Below are positions 52,685-60,318 of a stretch of 64,000 bases of DNA, piece after piece. This stretch comes from Solirubrobacterales bacterium (GTDB lineage Bacteria; Actinomycetota; Thermoleophilia; Solirubrobacterales; Solirubrobacteraceae), in assembly GCA_027315115.1 (NCBI GenBank), contig DAHUYQ010000007.1, forward strand, positions 1 to 64,000. The letters run 5' to 3'. Below the pieces are notes generated by a model. The model did not search any database. It was not told the DNA's origin and worked only from the letters and a program-made list of their open reading frames with translations. The translations under genes and the position numbers were made by a program. Each line of letters begins with the position of its first letter. Within the stretch, counting starts at the first letter, position 1.

Positions 52685-53407
52685 ATGGCGCCCAAGCTCG
52701 TCCTGCACGTCCTGCCGCCGTCGCATCCCTGCATGACGGCGACGGCCGCGCTGCGCCTGAAGGGCCTGGAGCACGAGCGCGTCGAGCTCGCGCCGGGCCC
52801 GCACGTCGAGCAGATGCGCGCGATCTACGGAGAGGAGCGCCACACCGTCCCGGGCATGCTGGTCGACGGCGAGCCGGTCCACGGCTCGCGGGCGATCCTC
52901 GCGCGGCTGGAGGAACTGGCACCCGAGCCGGTGCTCTACCCGAGCGACACGGTTCGCGAGGCCGAGCGCTGGGGCGAGCAGGAGCTGCAGGACCTCGGCC
53001 GGCGGCTGCCGTGGGGAGCCCTGCACTTCCGCCCGGAGGCGGTGGGCACCTTCGGGGGCGTCGGCCCGCTCGACGGCGCGGGCACCGATTTCGCTATCCG
53101 CCTGGTCCGCGGAACCTGGAAGTACCACGGCATCACGGCGGCGCGACTGCAAGAGGACCTCGCGGGCCTCCCGGACAAGCTCGCGCACGTGCAGAAGCTC
53201 GCCGACGAGGGCGTCATCGGCGGCGAGCAGCCCAACGCGGCCGACCTGCAGATCGGCGCGACGTTGCGCGTGCTGCTGACGCTCGGCGACCTGCGCCCGC
53301 TGCTGAGCGACAGTGCCGGCGAACGAATCGCGCTGAAGTGCTTCCCGGAGTACCAGGGGGACGTGCCGGCCGGCGCCTTCCCCGCCGGCTGGACGCCGAC
53401 GGCCTGA
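52685..53407 (+). CDS. Glutathione S-transferase-like protein
   Basis: A 240-residue two-domain protein. The N-terminal thioredoxin-like part has LHVLPPSHPCMTATAALRLK, with a Cys in the CxxS-like position, and TVPGMLVDGEPVHGSRAILA as the cis-Pro/Ser region. The helical domain includes GEQPNAADLQIGATLRVLL. The overall pattern suggests an Omega- or Mu-like GST. TAGGCT 6 nt before the ATG indicates a leaderless transcript. It stands alone. Confidence 0.78.
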   Translation: MAPKLVLHVLPPSHPCMTATAALRLKGLEHERVELAPGPHVEQMRAIYGEERHTVPGMLVDGEPVHGSRAILARLEELAPEPVLYPSDTVREAERWGEQELQDLGRRLPWGALHFRPEAVGTFGGVGPLDGAGTDFAIRLVRGTWKYHGITAARLQEDLAGLPDKLAHVQKLADEGVIGGEQPNAADLQIGATLRVLLTLGDLRPLLSDSAGERIALKCFPEYQGDVPAGAFPAGWTPTA

Positions 53408-53422
53408 GGGCCGGCGCGGGCT

Positions 53423-53510
53423 GAACACCATCCCGGCCTGAACACCGTCCCGGCCTACGACTCGCGCCCGCAGCCCGAGTACCGTCGCGGCCTGCGACTC
53501 GCGTCGCCAC
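53423..53510. repeat. Degenerate tandem repeats
   Basis: Units of the form ACACCGTCCCGGCCT(G/A) and CGACTCGCG(C/T)C recur three and two times. They occupy most of the gap after the GST gene. Function unknown. Confidence 0.5.
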
Positions 53511-53546
53511 ACCTTCGCTCACGCCCGGTCGAGCGCTCGCCGGTTG

Positions 53547-54042
53547 TCAGCCGGCCGCGGCTCCGACTTCCTGCGTGGCGAGGAATGCGCTGAGTGGCAG
53601 CAGATCGACCTCGACCTGGCGCATGCGCATGAGGAGATCCTCAGCCGGGATGGCGTCGAGTGTGGTGGCAAACGCGTTCACACGAAGTTCCCTGTTCGAT
53701 CGGGAGATCGCTTTCGCGGCCGCTGTGGTCAGCCAGCGCGCGGATCTCGAGCGCCAACTCACCCTCGTCGGGCGCCGCGAAGTTCACCCGCGGGCCGCCG
53801 CGCAGCTTCTCGATGTCCGCTGGACGGCCGACCGAAAGCCGCCTGCCATGAGATCGCAGCTCGCTGCGATCGATGGTCACCCGCGCATCGAGCGCCGCCC
53901 GGACCACATCGAGATCGAAGCGTCGGCGTCCGCTTGGCGTCGTCTCAGAAAGGATTAGGCCACTGCGCGCATACGCTCGCACCGTCCCAGGGCTCACGTG
54001 CAAGGCTTCGGCGACCTTCTTGGTGCTGATCAAGCCGCTCAT
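53547..54042 (-). pseudogene. MerR-like/HTH_17 regulator with a frameshift
   Basis: The N-terminal half (54042 down to about 53723) encodes ISTKKVAEALHVSPGTVRAY and RSGLILSETTPSGRRRF, a MerR-like recognition domain. Near 53723 one extra base changes the frame; dropping it would continue as AAAKAISRSNRELRVNAFAT, EDLLMRMRQVEVDLLPL to the stop at 53547. As written, the regulator is truncated and reads through a wrong tail. A sequencing error is possible. Confidence 0.65.
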
Positions 54043-54111
54043 CGCAACACAGCTACCACATTCCTCGACGGCTTTCCGCGGTTTCTGCTGTTCCCGGAAA
54101 ACGACCCGGCC

Positions 54112-54398
54112 ACGTCAGGGCGGCGTCAGCCGCCGGTCAGCTCAAGAAGCTCGTCGAGCGACTGCACACGGGCTTGAGCGCCGCGCTGCGCCGCTTCGCG
54201 GATGCCGGGGAGCTGCCACCCTCAGCCACCACGCGCCTCGCCAACGCCCTGCGCGCGGGAGTGCTGGGCATCCAGGCACGCGCACGAGCCGGCGAGACCG
54301 GCGACGCGATCACGATGCTCGACGGCTTTCAAGCGCTGCTACCGCAAGCTCGTCGGCGGGCACGTTCTCATCAGGCACAGGCGGACCTGTCGGCATAG
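54112..54398 (+). pseudogene. C-terminal fragment of a helical-repeat protein
   Basis: The frame GQLKKLVERLHTGLSAALRR, ADAGELPPSATTRLANALRA and GFQALLPQARRR has no start upstream. Its pattern resembles FIMAH-like helical C-terminal domains of secreted proteins. An ATG-less fragment with no promoter is best read as a gene remnant. Confidence 0.4.
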
Positions 54399-54515
54399 GG
54401 ATCCTGCGTGCAGCGCCTCGTCAGGTCTGCGCCAGCGGGTAGCGGCGAACGAGAACTGGACGCTGCCGCGGCGCTCACGCCGATCTTCCGACTATTCAAT
54501 TATCTAAATGCGTGA

Positions 54516-54535
54516 GCATATAAACGCATATAAAC
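54516..54535. repeat. AT-rich tandem decamer
   Basis: GCATATAAAC occurs twice in tandem inside an AT-rich patch (54490-54560) unlike the surrounding GC-rich DNA. It may be part of the promoter for the VOC gene at 54639 or a foreign-DNA scar. Confidence 0.4.
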
Positions 54536-54638
54536 GCTTAGAATCGCCTAGAAACTCGTAGACCACCTTCTGGGCGGGACGAACCAGCGTAGGCGATGGC
54601 CCTGGAGCACGACGCGCGCGAAGGAAGGAGCGCCACCA

Positions 54639-55079
54639 GTGACGATCCAGCGGATGGACAACGTCGGCATCGTGGTCGAGGACCTGGACGCCGCCATCGC
54701 TTTCTTCACCGAGCTCGGCATGGAGCTGGAGGGCAGAGCGCAGATCGAGGGCCTCTGGGCGGACCGCACCGTCGGAATCGACGGCGTCCGCAGTGAGATC
54801 GCGATGATGCGCGTCCCGGACGGCCACGGCAGGCTGGAGTTGGCGACGTACCACGCCCCCGCGGCGATCCGCGCCAACCCGGAGAGCCCGCCGCCCAACA
54901 TGCTGGGCCTGCACCGCGTCATGTTCGCCGTCGAGGACGTGGATGACACCGTCGCCCGCCTGCGCGGACATGGCGCCGAGCTCCTCGGTGAGGTGGCGCG
55001 ATACGAGGACCGCTACCGGCTCTGCTACCTCCGCGGCCCCGCCGGCATCATCGTCGCCCTGGCTGAAGAGATCGGCTGA
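54639..55079 (+). CDS. VOC-family protein
   Basis: A 146-residue protein. MDNVGIVVEDLDAAIAFFTE begins the first module and LHRVMFAVEDVDDTVARLRG the second, ending in YLRGPAGIIVALAEE. His in LHRVM and the C-terminal Glu are potential metal ligands. VOC proteins include glyoxalases, dioxygenases and antibiotic-binding proteins; this length is typical. GTG start with GGAG upstream. Confidence 0.83.
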   Translation: MTIQRMDNVGIVVEDLDAAIAFFTELGMELEGRAQIEGLWADRTVGIDGVRSEIAMMRVPDGHGRLELATYHAPAAIRANPESPPPNMLGLHRVMFAVEDVDDTVARLRGHGAELLGEVARYEDRYRLCYLRGPAGIIVALAEEIG

Positions 55080-55175
55080 CGTCAGCGGGCAGGCCGGCGT
55101 CGCCCGCGCGTCCTGCGACTCGACATCGCCGCCACCGTCAGAGCACGCCTCATCGGACGAAGCCGACAACCGGCG

Positions 55176-55856
55176 TCAGGGACGCGCGGTCGGGGCGGTC
55201 GAATCCCTGCCCCCGCGACGAAGCCTGGGCAAAGCGAGCGCGAGCGCGCCGCCGACCAAGAGCGCTCCGAGCACAGCGACTGCGACGATCGCCGCCGTGG
55301 GCCAGCCGCCGCCGGCGTCGCCCGCCGCCCCGTATGGGCCATCGTCATTCCCGTACATCATTCCGGGTCCCATGTCGTGCCCACCGCCGGCCGCCGCGCC
55401 ATCGTGGTCGCGCAGGTAGCGGCTCATCCTTTCGGCAAGACCCGGGCCGCCGTAGCCGCCCATCATCGCGCCCATCCACCCGTAGAGCGATCCGTAGCGG
55501 CGCTCGGTCGCCACGCCTCCGCCGAGGTAGCGCTCGCCGAGATAGACGTGCATCGCCTCGGCGCCTCCGGAGCCCATCATCTGCTCCCACAGCGAGTCGG
55601 CTTCTTCGTGTGCCCGCGTGGAGCCGAGCGCTCGGCCCATCGCGTACTCGCCGACGAGCTCGTACCGCGAGCGGCTCAGGTGCGCGCGGCCCAGCTTGCC
55701 CGCGGCAACCTCGCTGACGATCTGGGCGCCTTGGCGTTCTTGCTGGCGCTCACTCGCGCCGGAGGAGGCGGCGGCGGTGCCCGCCACCGCGCACAGCAGG
55801 CCCAGCGTCAGCGCCGAGGCTGCGATCGTGCTGTGCAGGAGGCGTCTGCCGGTCAT
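55176..55856 (-). CDS. Exported protein with C-terminal membrane anchor
   Basis: A 226-residue protein. The signal peptide ends near GTAAAS; a helical middle (about 30-110) is followed by a Gly/Met-rich segment (GWMGAMMGGYGGPG, HDMGPGMMYG) and a C-terminal anchor (IVAVAVLGALLVGGALALAL) with a basic tail. The Met/His-rich stretch could bind copper, but I do not recognise the family. The ATG at 55856 has GGAG upstream; the frame opens 30 bp earlier. Confidence 0.6.
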   Translation of the reverse strand: MTGRRLLHSTIAASALTLGLLCAVAGTAAASSGASERQQERQGAQIVSEVAAGKLGRAHLSRSRYELVGEYAMGRALGSTRAHEEADSLWEQMMGSGGAEAMHVYLGERYLGGGVATERRYGSLYGWMGAMMGGYGGPGLAERMSRYLRDHDGAAAGGGHDMGPGMMYGNDDGPYGAAGDAGGGWPTAAIVAVAVLGALLVGGALALALPRLRRGGRDSTAPTARP

Positions 55857-55980
55857 CGCGGGGCTCCGTGTTCGGCGTGCGCGCAAGCCTTGGCTGCGAG
55901 CGGTATGCGCTCATCATCGCCTCCCAAGCGATGCTCGCCAATGTCGGAACGCCCCGATTCGGCTACGTAATAAGCGGCGC

Positions 55981-56388
<408 letters not shown>

Positions 56389-56581
56389 GGCTGCTCCTTT
56401 CAACGCCGGCGTTGTCGGTTACCGCGTCCAGCCCATCGTAGGCCGCGCCGCGCAAATCATCGGCTGATCCCACACCGTCCCAGGATTGGTCCCCATGGCT
56501 CGGCTTGCTCATGGCGGCCGACACCCATGCCGAGGGAGGCACTTGTGGTTGGCTCTCAGCGCCCCTATCGTCGTGATCGCG

Positions 56582-56788
56582 ATGACTGCCAAGGACACGT
56601 TGCTGGAGCGAGTGCCTCTGTTCACAGAGGCGCAGGCGACCGTGGCGTTGCGTGCCGTGGAAACCCAGGCCGAACTCACTGATTATCTTGATCAGGAGGC
56701 CAAGCTCTCAGACGAGGAGATCAAGGCGCGCGAAAGCGCCTGGGCCCAGACCAACGCTCGCGAGGCAGTCCGCGAAGAGCCTTGGTAG
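56582..56788 (+). CDS. Small acidic helical protein
   Basis: A 68-residue protein, almost entirely helical, reading LLERVPLFTEAQATVALRAV, then KLSDEEIKARESAWAQTNAR and EEPW. It looks like a small soluble conserved protein with antitoxin-like size and charge, but no toxin gene is adjacent. The ATG at 56582 is chosen; the frame is open to 56489. The function is unknown. Confidence 0.5.
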   Translation: MTAKDTLLERVPLFTEAQATVALRAVETQAELTDYLDQEAKLSDEEIKARESAWAQTNAREAVREEPW

Positions 56789-56888
56789 CCCGCGGAAGCG
56801 TCATCTGGCTGGAGCGCGAGGTGGAGGGACGTGCCCGGCGAACAGCCGGCGAGCGGTGTCCGTCACCGCTCCAGCCGCACTGTGCCCC

Positions 56889-57275
56889 CTACGCGACCCG
56901 AGGGTCAAGAGCGCCAGCTCGCCGGGCCCGCCGGCGCTCCGGGGCGCGAGCGCCGGAGGGATCCTCGGCGGCCGGCTCGGCTGCGGCGGCGATCGCCCGC
57001 AGGGCCGCCAGGTGCCCGCGCAGGGCCGTGCGTCCCAGCTCGGTGAGCGCGACCTGCCGCCGGGACCGGGCATCCACCCGCACGCGGGAGACCTCAACGT
57101 ACCCGGCTTCGGCGAGCGCCGAGAGATGCTTGCTCAGAACCGAATCGGAGATCTCCAGGCCGTCGCGGATGTCGGAGAAGGGCAGGCGCCGGACGGGCGA
57201 GAGCATCGCGCATATCTGCAGGCGCAAGGGCGCGTGGATCAGCTCGTCGAACGCCGCATGGCTCACTTCTGCCAC
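56889..57275 (-). CDS. Winged-helix (ArsR/MarR-like, HTH_34) regulator
   Basis: A 128-residue regulator. LIHAPLRLQICAMLSPVRRL, FSDIRDGLEISDSVLSKHLS and GYVEVSRVRVDARSRRQVAL form the winged helix. This is the transcriptional-regulator group that pairs with small membrane proteins in actinobacteria. Its start overlaps the end of the membrane-protein gene by 13 bp. Two similar dyads in front of the operon suggest autoregulation. Confidence 0.82.
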   Translation of the reverse strand: MAEVSHAAFDELIHAPLRLQICAMLSPVRRLPFSDIRDGLEISDSVLSKHLSALAEAGYVEVSRVRVDARSRRQVALTELGRTALRGHLAALRAIAAAAEPAAEDPSGARAPERRRARRAGALDPRVA

Positions 57276-57742
57276 ATCCGAGAAGCACGGCGCCGATAGG
57301 AAGCCTTCGCGGCCAACAGGCAGACCGCGACGATCACCGTGACGGCCGCGCCAAACTCCCAGCTCGCCAGCGCGGAGTTGCCGTCGCCGGCAAGCAGATG
57401 GGGGCCGATCACGCCGCCGACGAGCACCGCGACAGCGATGAGCGCCACTTCAGCGACACCCCACCTGGGCTTCGGCAGCGAACGCAACGGACGCCACCGG
57501 TTGGCAGCGGACATCCTCAGAAGCTCGGCAACGAGCCACACGACCGCGACGATGCTCACGACGTCTCCCGGGCCCTTGTGCGCGGGCGCAACCGTCTGCG
57601 CTCCGCAGAAGACGCTCAACGCGAGGATGAGCCCCACCGGCGGCGTAGCACGACGGGTCGATGCGTCGTGCGCCCGGCGGGCGGCCCGCAACTGCTCTCG
57701 AGCCGCGCTGGGAGGGGTAGGACGCGACGGCTGGCTTTCCAT
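57263..57742 (-). CDS. Four-helix membrane protein co-transcribed with regulator
   Basis: A 159-residue protein. After a basic N-terminal tail it has hydrophobic segments at about 37-52, 58-75, 92-112 and 127-145. Proteins of this kind precede HTH_34 regulators and may act as membrane sensors or partners; no enzymatic motif is visible. The start codon overlaps one operator dyad, and TAACTT 6 nt upstream suggests a leaderless message. Confidence 0.65.
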   Translation of the reverse strand: MESQPSRPTPPSAAREQLRAARRAHDASTRRATPPVGLILALSVFCGAQTVAPAHKGPGDVVSIVAVVWLVAELLRMSAANRWRPLRSLPKPRWGVAEVALIAVAVLVGGVIGPHLLAGDGNSALASWEFGAAVTVIVAVCLLAAKASYRRRASRMWQK

Positions 57743-57781
57743 ACCGGAAAGTTAGCACACGACTTGCCGGTGCGGAAAGTC
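57735..57781. promoter_or_regulatory. Two operator dyads of the winged-helix operon
   Basis: CTTTCC-ATACC-GGAAAG (57735-57751) covers the start codon and -10 box. GACTTGCCG-GTG-CGGAAAGTC (57761-57781, one mismatch) lies upstream. They share an ACTTTCCG..CGG.AAGT consensus with centres 28 bp apart, fitting autorepression. Confidence 0.55.
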
Positions 57782-57891
57782 GCGAGCGGGGAGCGCGGCG
57801 CGAGCTCCGCGTGCTGAGCGATGGCGATCTGCGCGTGCCGCGTCCGCAGGGCCGCAGCACGCGATCTCGGGGCCCAGCCGTGGCGGGCCGC

Positions 57892-58533
57892 TCAGGCGAC
57901 CCGGTACTTGATGTGCGTCACGCCCGGGGCATCCACAGCGCGGACCTGCTCGAGCTTCAGAGAGTCTCGCGCGAGCCCCTCGAACAGCCGCTCGCCGGCG
58001 CCGAGGATCACCGGCGCGATCGAGAGATCGACCTCGTCGACGAGACCCGCCGCCAGGTACTGGTTGGCTGCCGACGCGCCTCCGGCAAGCCAGACGTCGC
58101 GTCCCTGCGCGGCGGCTTTCGCCTGCCTGAGCGCAGACTCGATGCCGTCGGTGACGAAATGGAACGTCGTGCCCCCCTGCATCTCCAGAGGCCTGCGCTC
58201 GTGGTGCGTGAGCACGAAGACCGGATGGTGGTAGGGCGGGTCCTCGCCCCACCAACCTCGCCAGGACTCATCGGGCCACGGTCCGCGAATCGGGCCGAAC
58301 ATGTTGCGACCCATAATCGTCGCGCCGATGTTCGCCCGACGCTCCTCCACGACCTCCGAGCTGGCATTGATCTCGCCGCCCTGCTCGCCATGCATCTCCC
58401 GAAACGCCTTGAGCGGGAAGAACCACTCGTGCAGCGCCATCGCGCCCTCGCCAAGCGGGTGCTCCTCGCTCTGGCGCGGCCCGGCGACGTAGCCGTCGAG
58501 GGACATCGTGATCGTGAGTCTCAGCTTGCTCAT
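57892..58533 (-). CDS. Dihydrofolate-reductase/RibD C-terminal family protein
   Basis: A 213-residue NADPH-dependent reductase-like protein. LRLTITMSLDGYVAGP is the typical start, IGATIMGRNMFGPIRGPW the cofactor-contact helix, and DVWLAGGASAANQYLAAGLV with VDEVDLSIAPVILGAGERLF the C-terminal signature (DExxxxxxPVxLGxGxxLF). The group includes stress-linked reductases of unknown substrate. GGAG precedes the ATG. Confidence 0.87.
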   Translation of the reverse strand: MSKLRLTITMSLDGYVAGPRQSEEHPLGEGAMALHEWFFPLKAFREMHGEQGGEINASSEVVEERRANIGATIMGRNMFGPIRGPWPDESWRGWWGEDPPYHHPVFVLTHHERRPLEMQGGTTFHFVTDGIESALRQAKAAAQGRDVWLAGGASAANQYLAAGLVDEVDLSIAPVILGAGERLFEGLARDSLKLEQVRAVDAPGVTHIKYRVA

Positions 58534-58742
58534 CCCGCTCCATCGTATCTACGAGCAGTGCAGCGATCTCACGGCCGGAACCTGATCGAGCTCGCGGCGG
58601 GATGCTCGTTGGGCGCGATCGCCGACGCGCCGACGCATGCCGTGCCTGCCGTTTGCATGTTGACGTAGCCGAGCGGACATGCGCGCCAAATCGCCGCCAC
58701 TGATGTCGCTACAATGTCCCACAGCCGAGACAGTGAGGGGAT

Positions 58743-59432
58743 ATGGCGGCCGCACAGACATACGAGCAGAGGCTTGGAGCGCTCGACAGAACGGTCGAAG
58801 ATCTGCAGGACGGGTTCCTGCAGGCCATCGAGCACCTACGTCGAACACCCGAGGCCGGCTTTTCCTTCGAAGACCACTGGGAGGACATCGCGCGAAGGAT
58901 GAAGGGGCTTCGCGACGAGATCGATGCCGAGGACTTCGACAAGGACCAGCTCGCGACGCTCGCGACGGCGCTCTTGGACATACGGGATCTACTCGAGGAA
59001 GACCCTCGCAACAACCTTGACATCTGCGATCAGCTCATGATCGTGCTCGAGCGCATCCGCCACGTAGTGCGAGACGCGCTCGACGAGCACGTGACAGGCG
59101 TGCCGGATGATGTCGGAATGGTGATGAGCGACCTGCGCACGTGGCTACAGCGCGTGCCGGATCAGGCGATCGCAGACGTCCTCGGCGTGGACAGACGCAC
59201 ACTGTCGCGCTGGCGAGGTCAGGCTACCCGGCCCCGGCGCGAGCTTCGCGTCTTTGCCCGCCTCGTCGCGATCCTTCGGCATAACTGGGATGCCGATGGC
59301 GTCATGGCGTGGTTCAACAGGCCGCGCCGCGACCTTGATGGCCGCAGACCAGCATCCGTGTTGAATGACCCCAATTGGGAGGATGCGCTGATCAGCGCGG
59401 CGCGCTCTGGGCGCAGCCAATATGCCACGTAG
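58743..59432 (+). CDS. Xre/MbcA-type antitoxin of a RES system
   Basis: A 229-residue protein. Residues about 1-125 are helical and acidic; PDQAIADVLGVDRRTLSRWR is an Xre-type HTH near residues 140-165, and the last part (AWFNRPRRDLDGRRPASVLN) is the toxin-neutralising tail, similar to DUF2384. It overlaps the RES gene by 11 bp. The N-terminal extension is unusual, as MbcA-type antitoxins are about 110-150 residues. A TACAAT -10 box lies at 58708-58713. Confidence 0.78.
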   Translation: MAAAQTYEQRLGALDRTVEDLQDGFLQAIEHLRRTPEAGFSFEDHWEDIARRMKGLRDEIDAEDFDKDQLATLATALLDIRDLLEEDPRNNLDICDQLMIVLERIRHVVRDALDEHVTGVPDDVGMVMSDLRTWLQRVPDQAIADVLGVDRRTLSRWRGQATRPRRELRVFARLVAILRHNWDADGVMAWFNRPRRDLDGRRPASVLNDPNWEDALISAARSGRSQYAT

Positions 59433-60048
59433 GCAGCCCACCTTCATAGATCAACTCGTGATCGCCTATCGCGCCACGTCATACGACGTGCCCGTCTGGG
59501 TCAGCCCGAACCGACGCGAGGGACGATGGAACATCGCCAACCAAGAGCCCATCGCGCAGTACATGTCGCTCGACGCGGAAGCGCCCTTCGCGGAGATCCT
59601 CCGTCACGAGGATCTACGATCCGAGTCAGAGGTCGCCCACTACAAGACCACCATGTGGCAGTTGCAGGTGGACTCGGGCGCAATCGTCGACTACAGCACG
59701 TTCGAGCTGGCGAAGGCGGCCGGCTTCGATCCCGCGGCGCTTGTCAGTGACGATTACGAGCGCTGCCAGGCCGAGGCCCGGTGGCTCGTCAGCCACAACG
59801 CGCGAGGCGTCCTCGCGCCTTCGGCTGCGCTACCGGGCAGTACGAACCTGACGCTGTTCGGGCCACGCGTTCGTGTCCGGTGGGGCACGCCCGTGCAGCT
59901 CGCGTCGTCGGTTCCCGCACAGCCAATCAGCACCGGTGCGCCGCCGCCCGGATTGACCGAGCGAGTCCGTTACTACGGTCAGCGCGAACCGATGCTCGAG
60001 GAGTATCTGCGGAGATCCAGTCAACGCGGAATCAGGGGCACCGACTGA
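59422..60048 (+). CDS. RES-domain toxin (NAD-degrading type)
   Basis: A 208-residue protein. The family residues are visible: Arg in IAYRATSYDVPVW, the GRWN step in RREGRWNIANQEPI, Glu in APFAEILRHEDLR and Ser in LPGSTNLTLFGPRV. MbcT, a RES toxin of Mycobacterium tuberculosis, is an NAD phosphorylase; the same activity is plausible here. Downstream of and overlapping its antitoxin gene, in the normal order. Confidence 0.85.
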   Translation: MPRRQPTFIDQLVIAYRATSYDVPVWVSPNRREGRWNIANQEPIAQYMSLDAEAPFAEILRHEDLRSESEVAHYKTTMWQLQVDSGAIVDYSTFELAKAAGFDPAALVSDDYERCQAEARWLVSHNARGVLAPSAALPGSTNLTLFGPRVRVRWGTPVQLASSVPAQPISTGAPPPGLTERVRYYGQREPMLEEYLRRSSQRGIRGTD

Positions 60049-60318
60049 TCACGAGCAGCCAAGCGATGCGAAGCCGTCGCCGTTGAGCGTGAGCAGCAGA
60101 GCGAGACTGCCGTGGGGCAAGCCCCTTCACGAGCAACGAAGGTCGTTGGGGGGCTGCGGTAGGCCCGCGCGCGACACAAGCCGCGCGCTGCGCCAGCTCG
60201 CCTATCACGGCGCAGCTGATGCACGCCTTCGCGACGAGGCAAGGCCCGACTGGGCTTGTCTTTGAGCTCATACAAGTCTCGGTAAGACCTGCGGCCCCTG
60301 CGCTTTAGACTACGGCCG

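Noticed and set aside
56489-56581. Longer form of the 68-residue helical protein
   Set aside because: The extension is Arg/Gly/His-rich without conservation, and the ATG at 56582 begins the helical protein.
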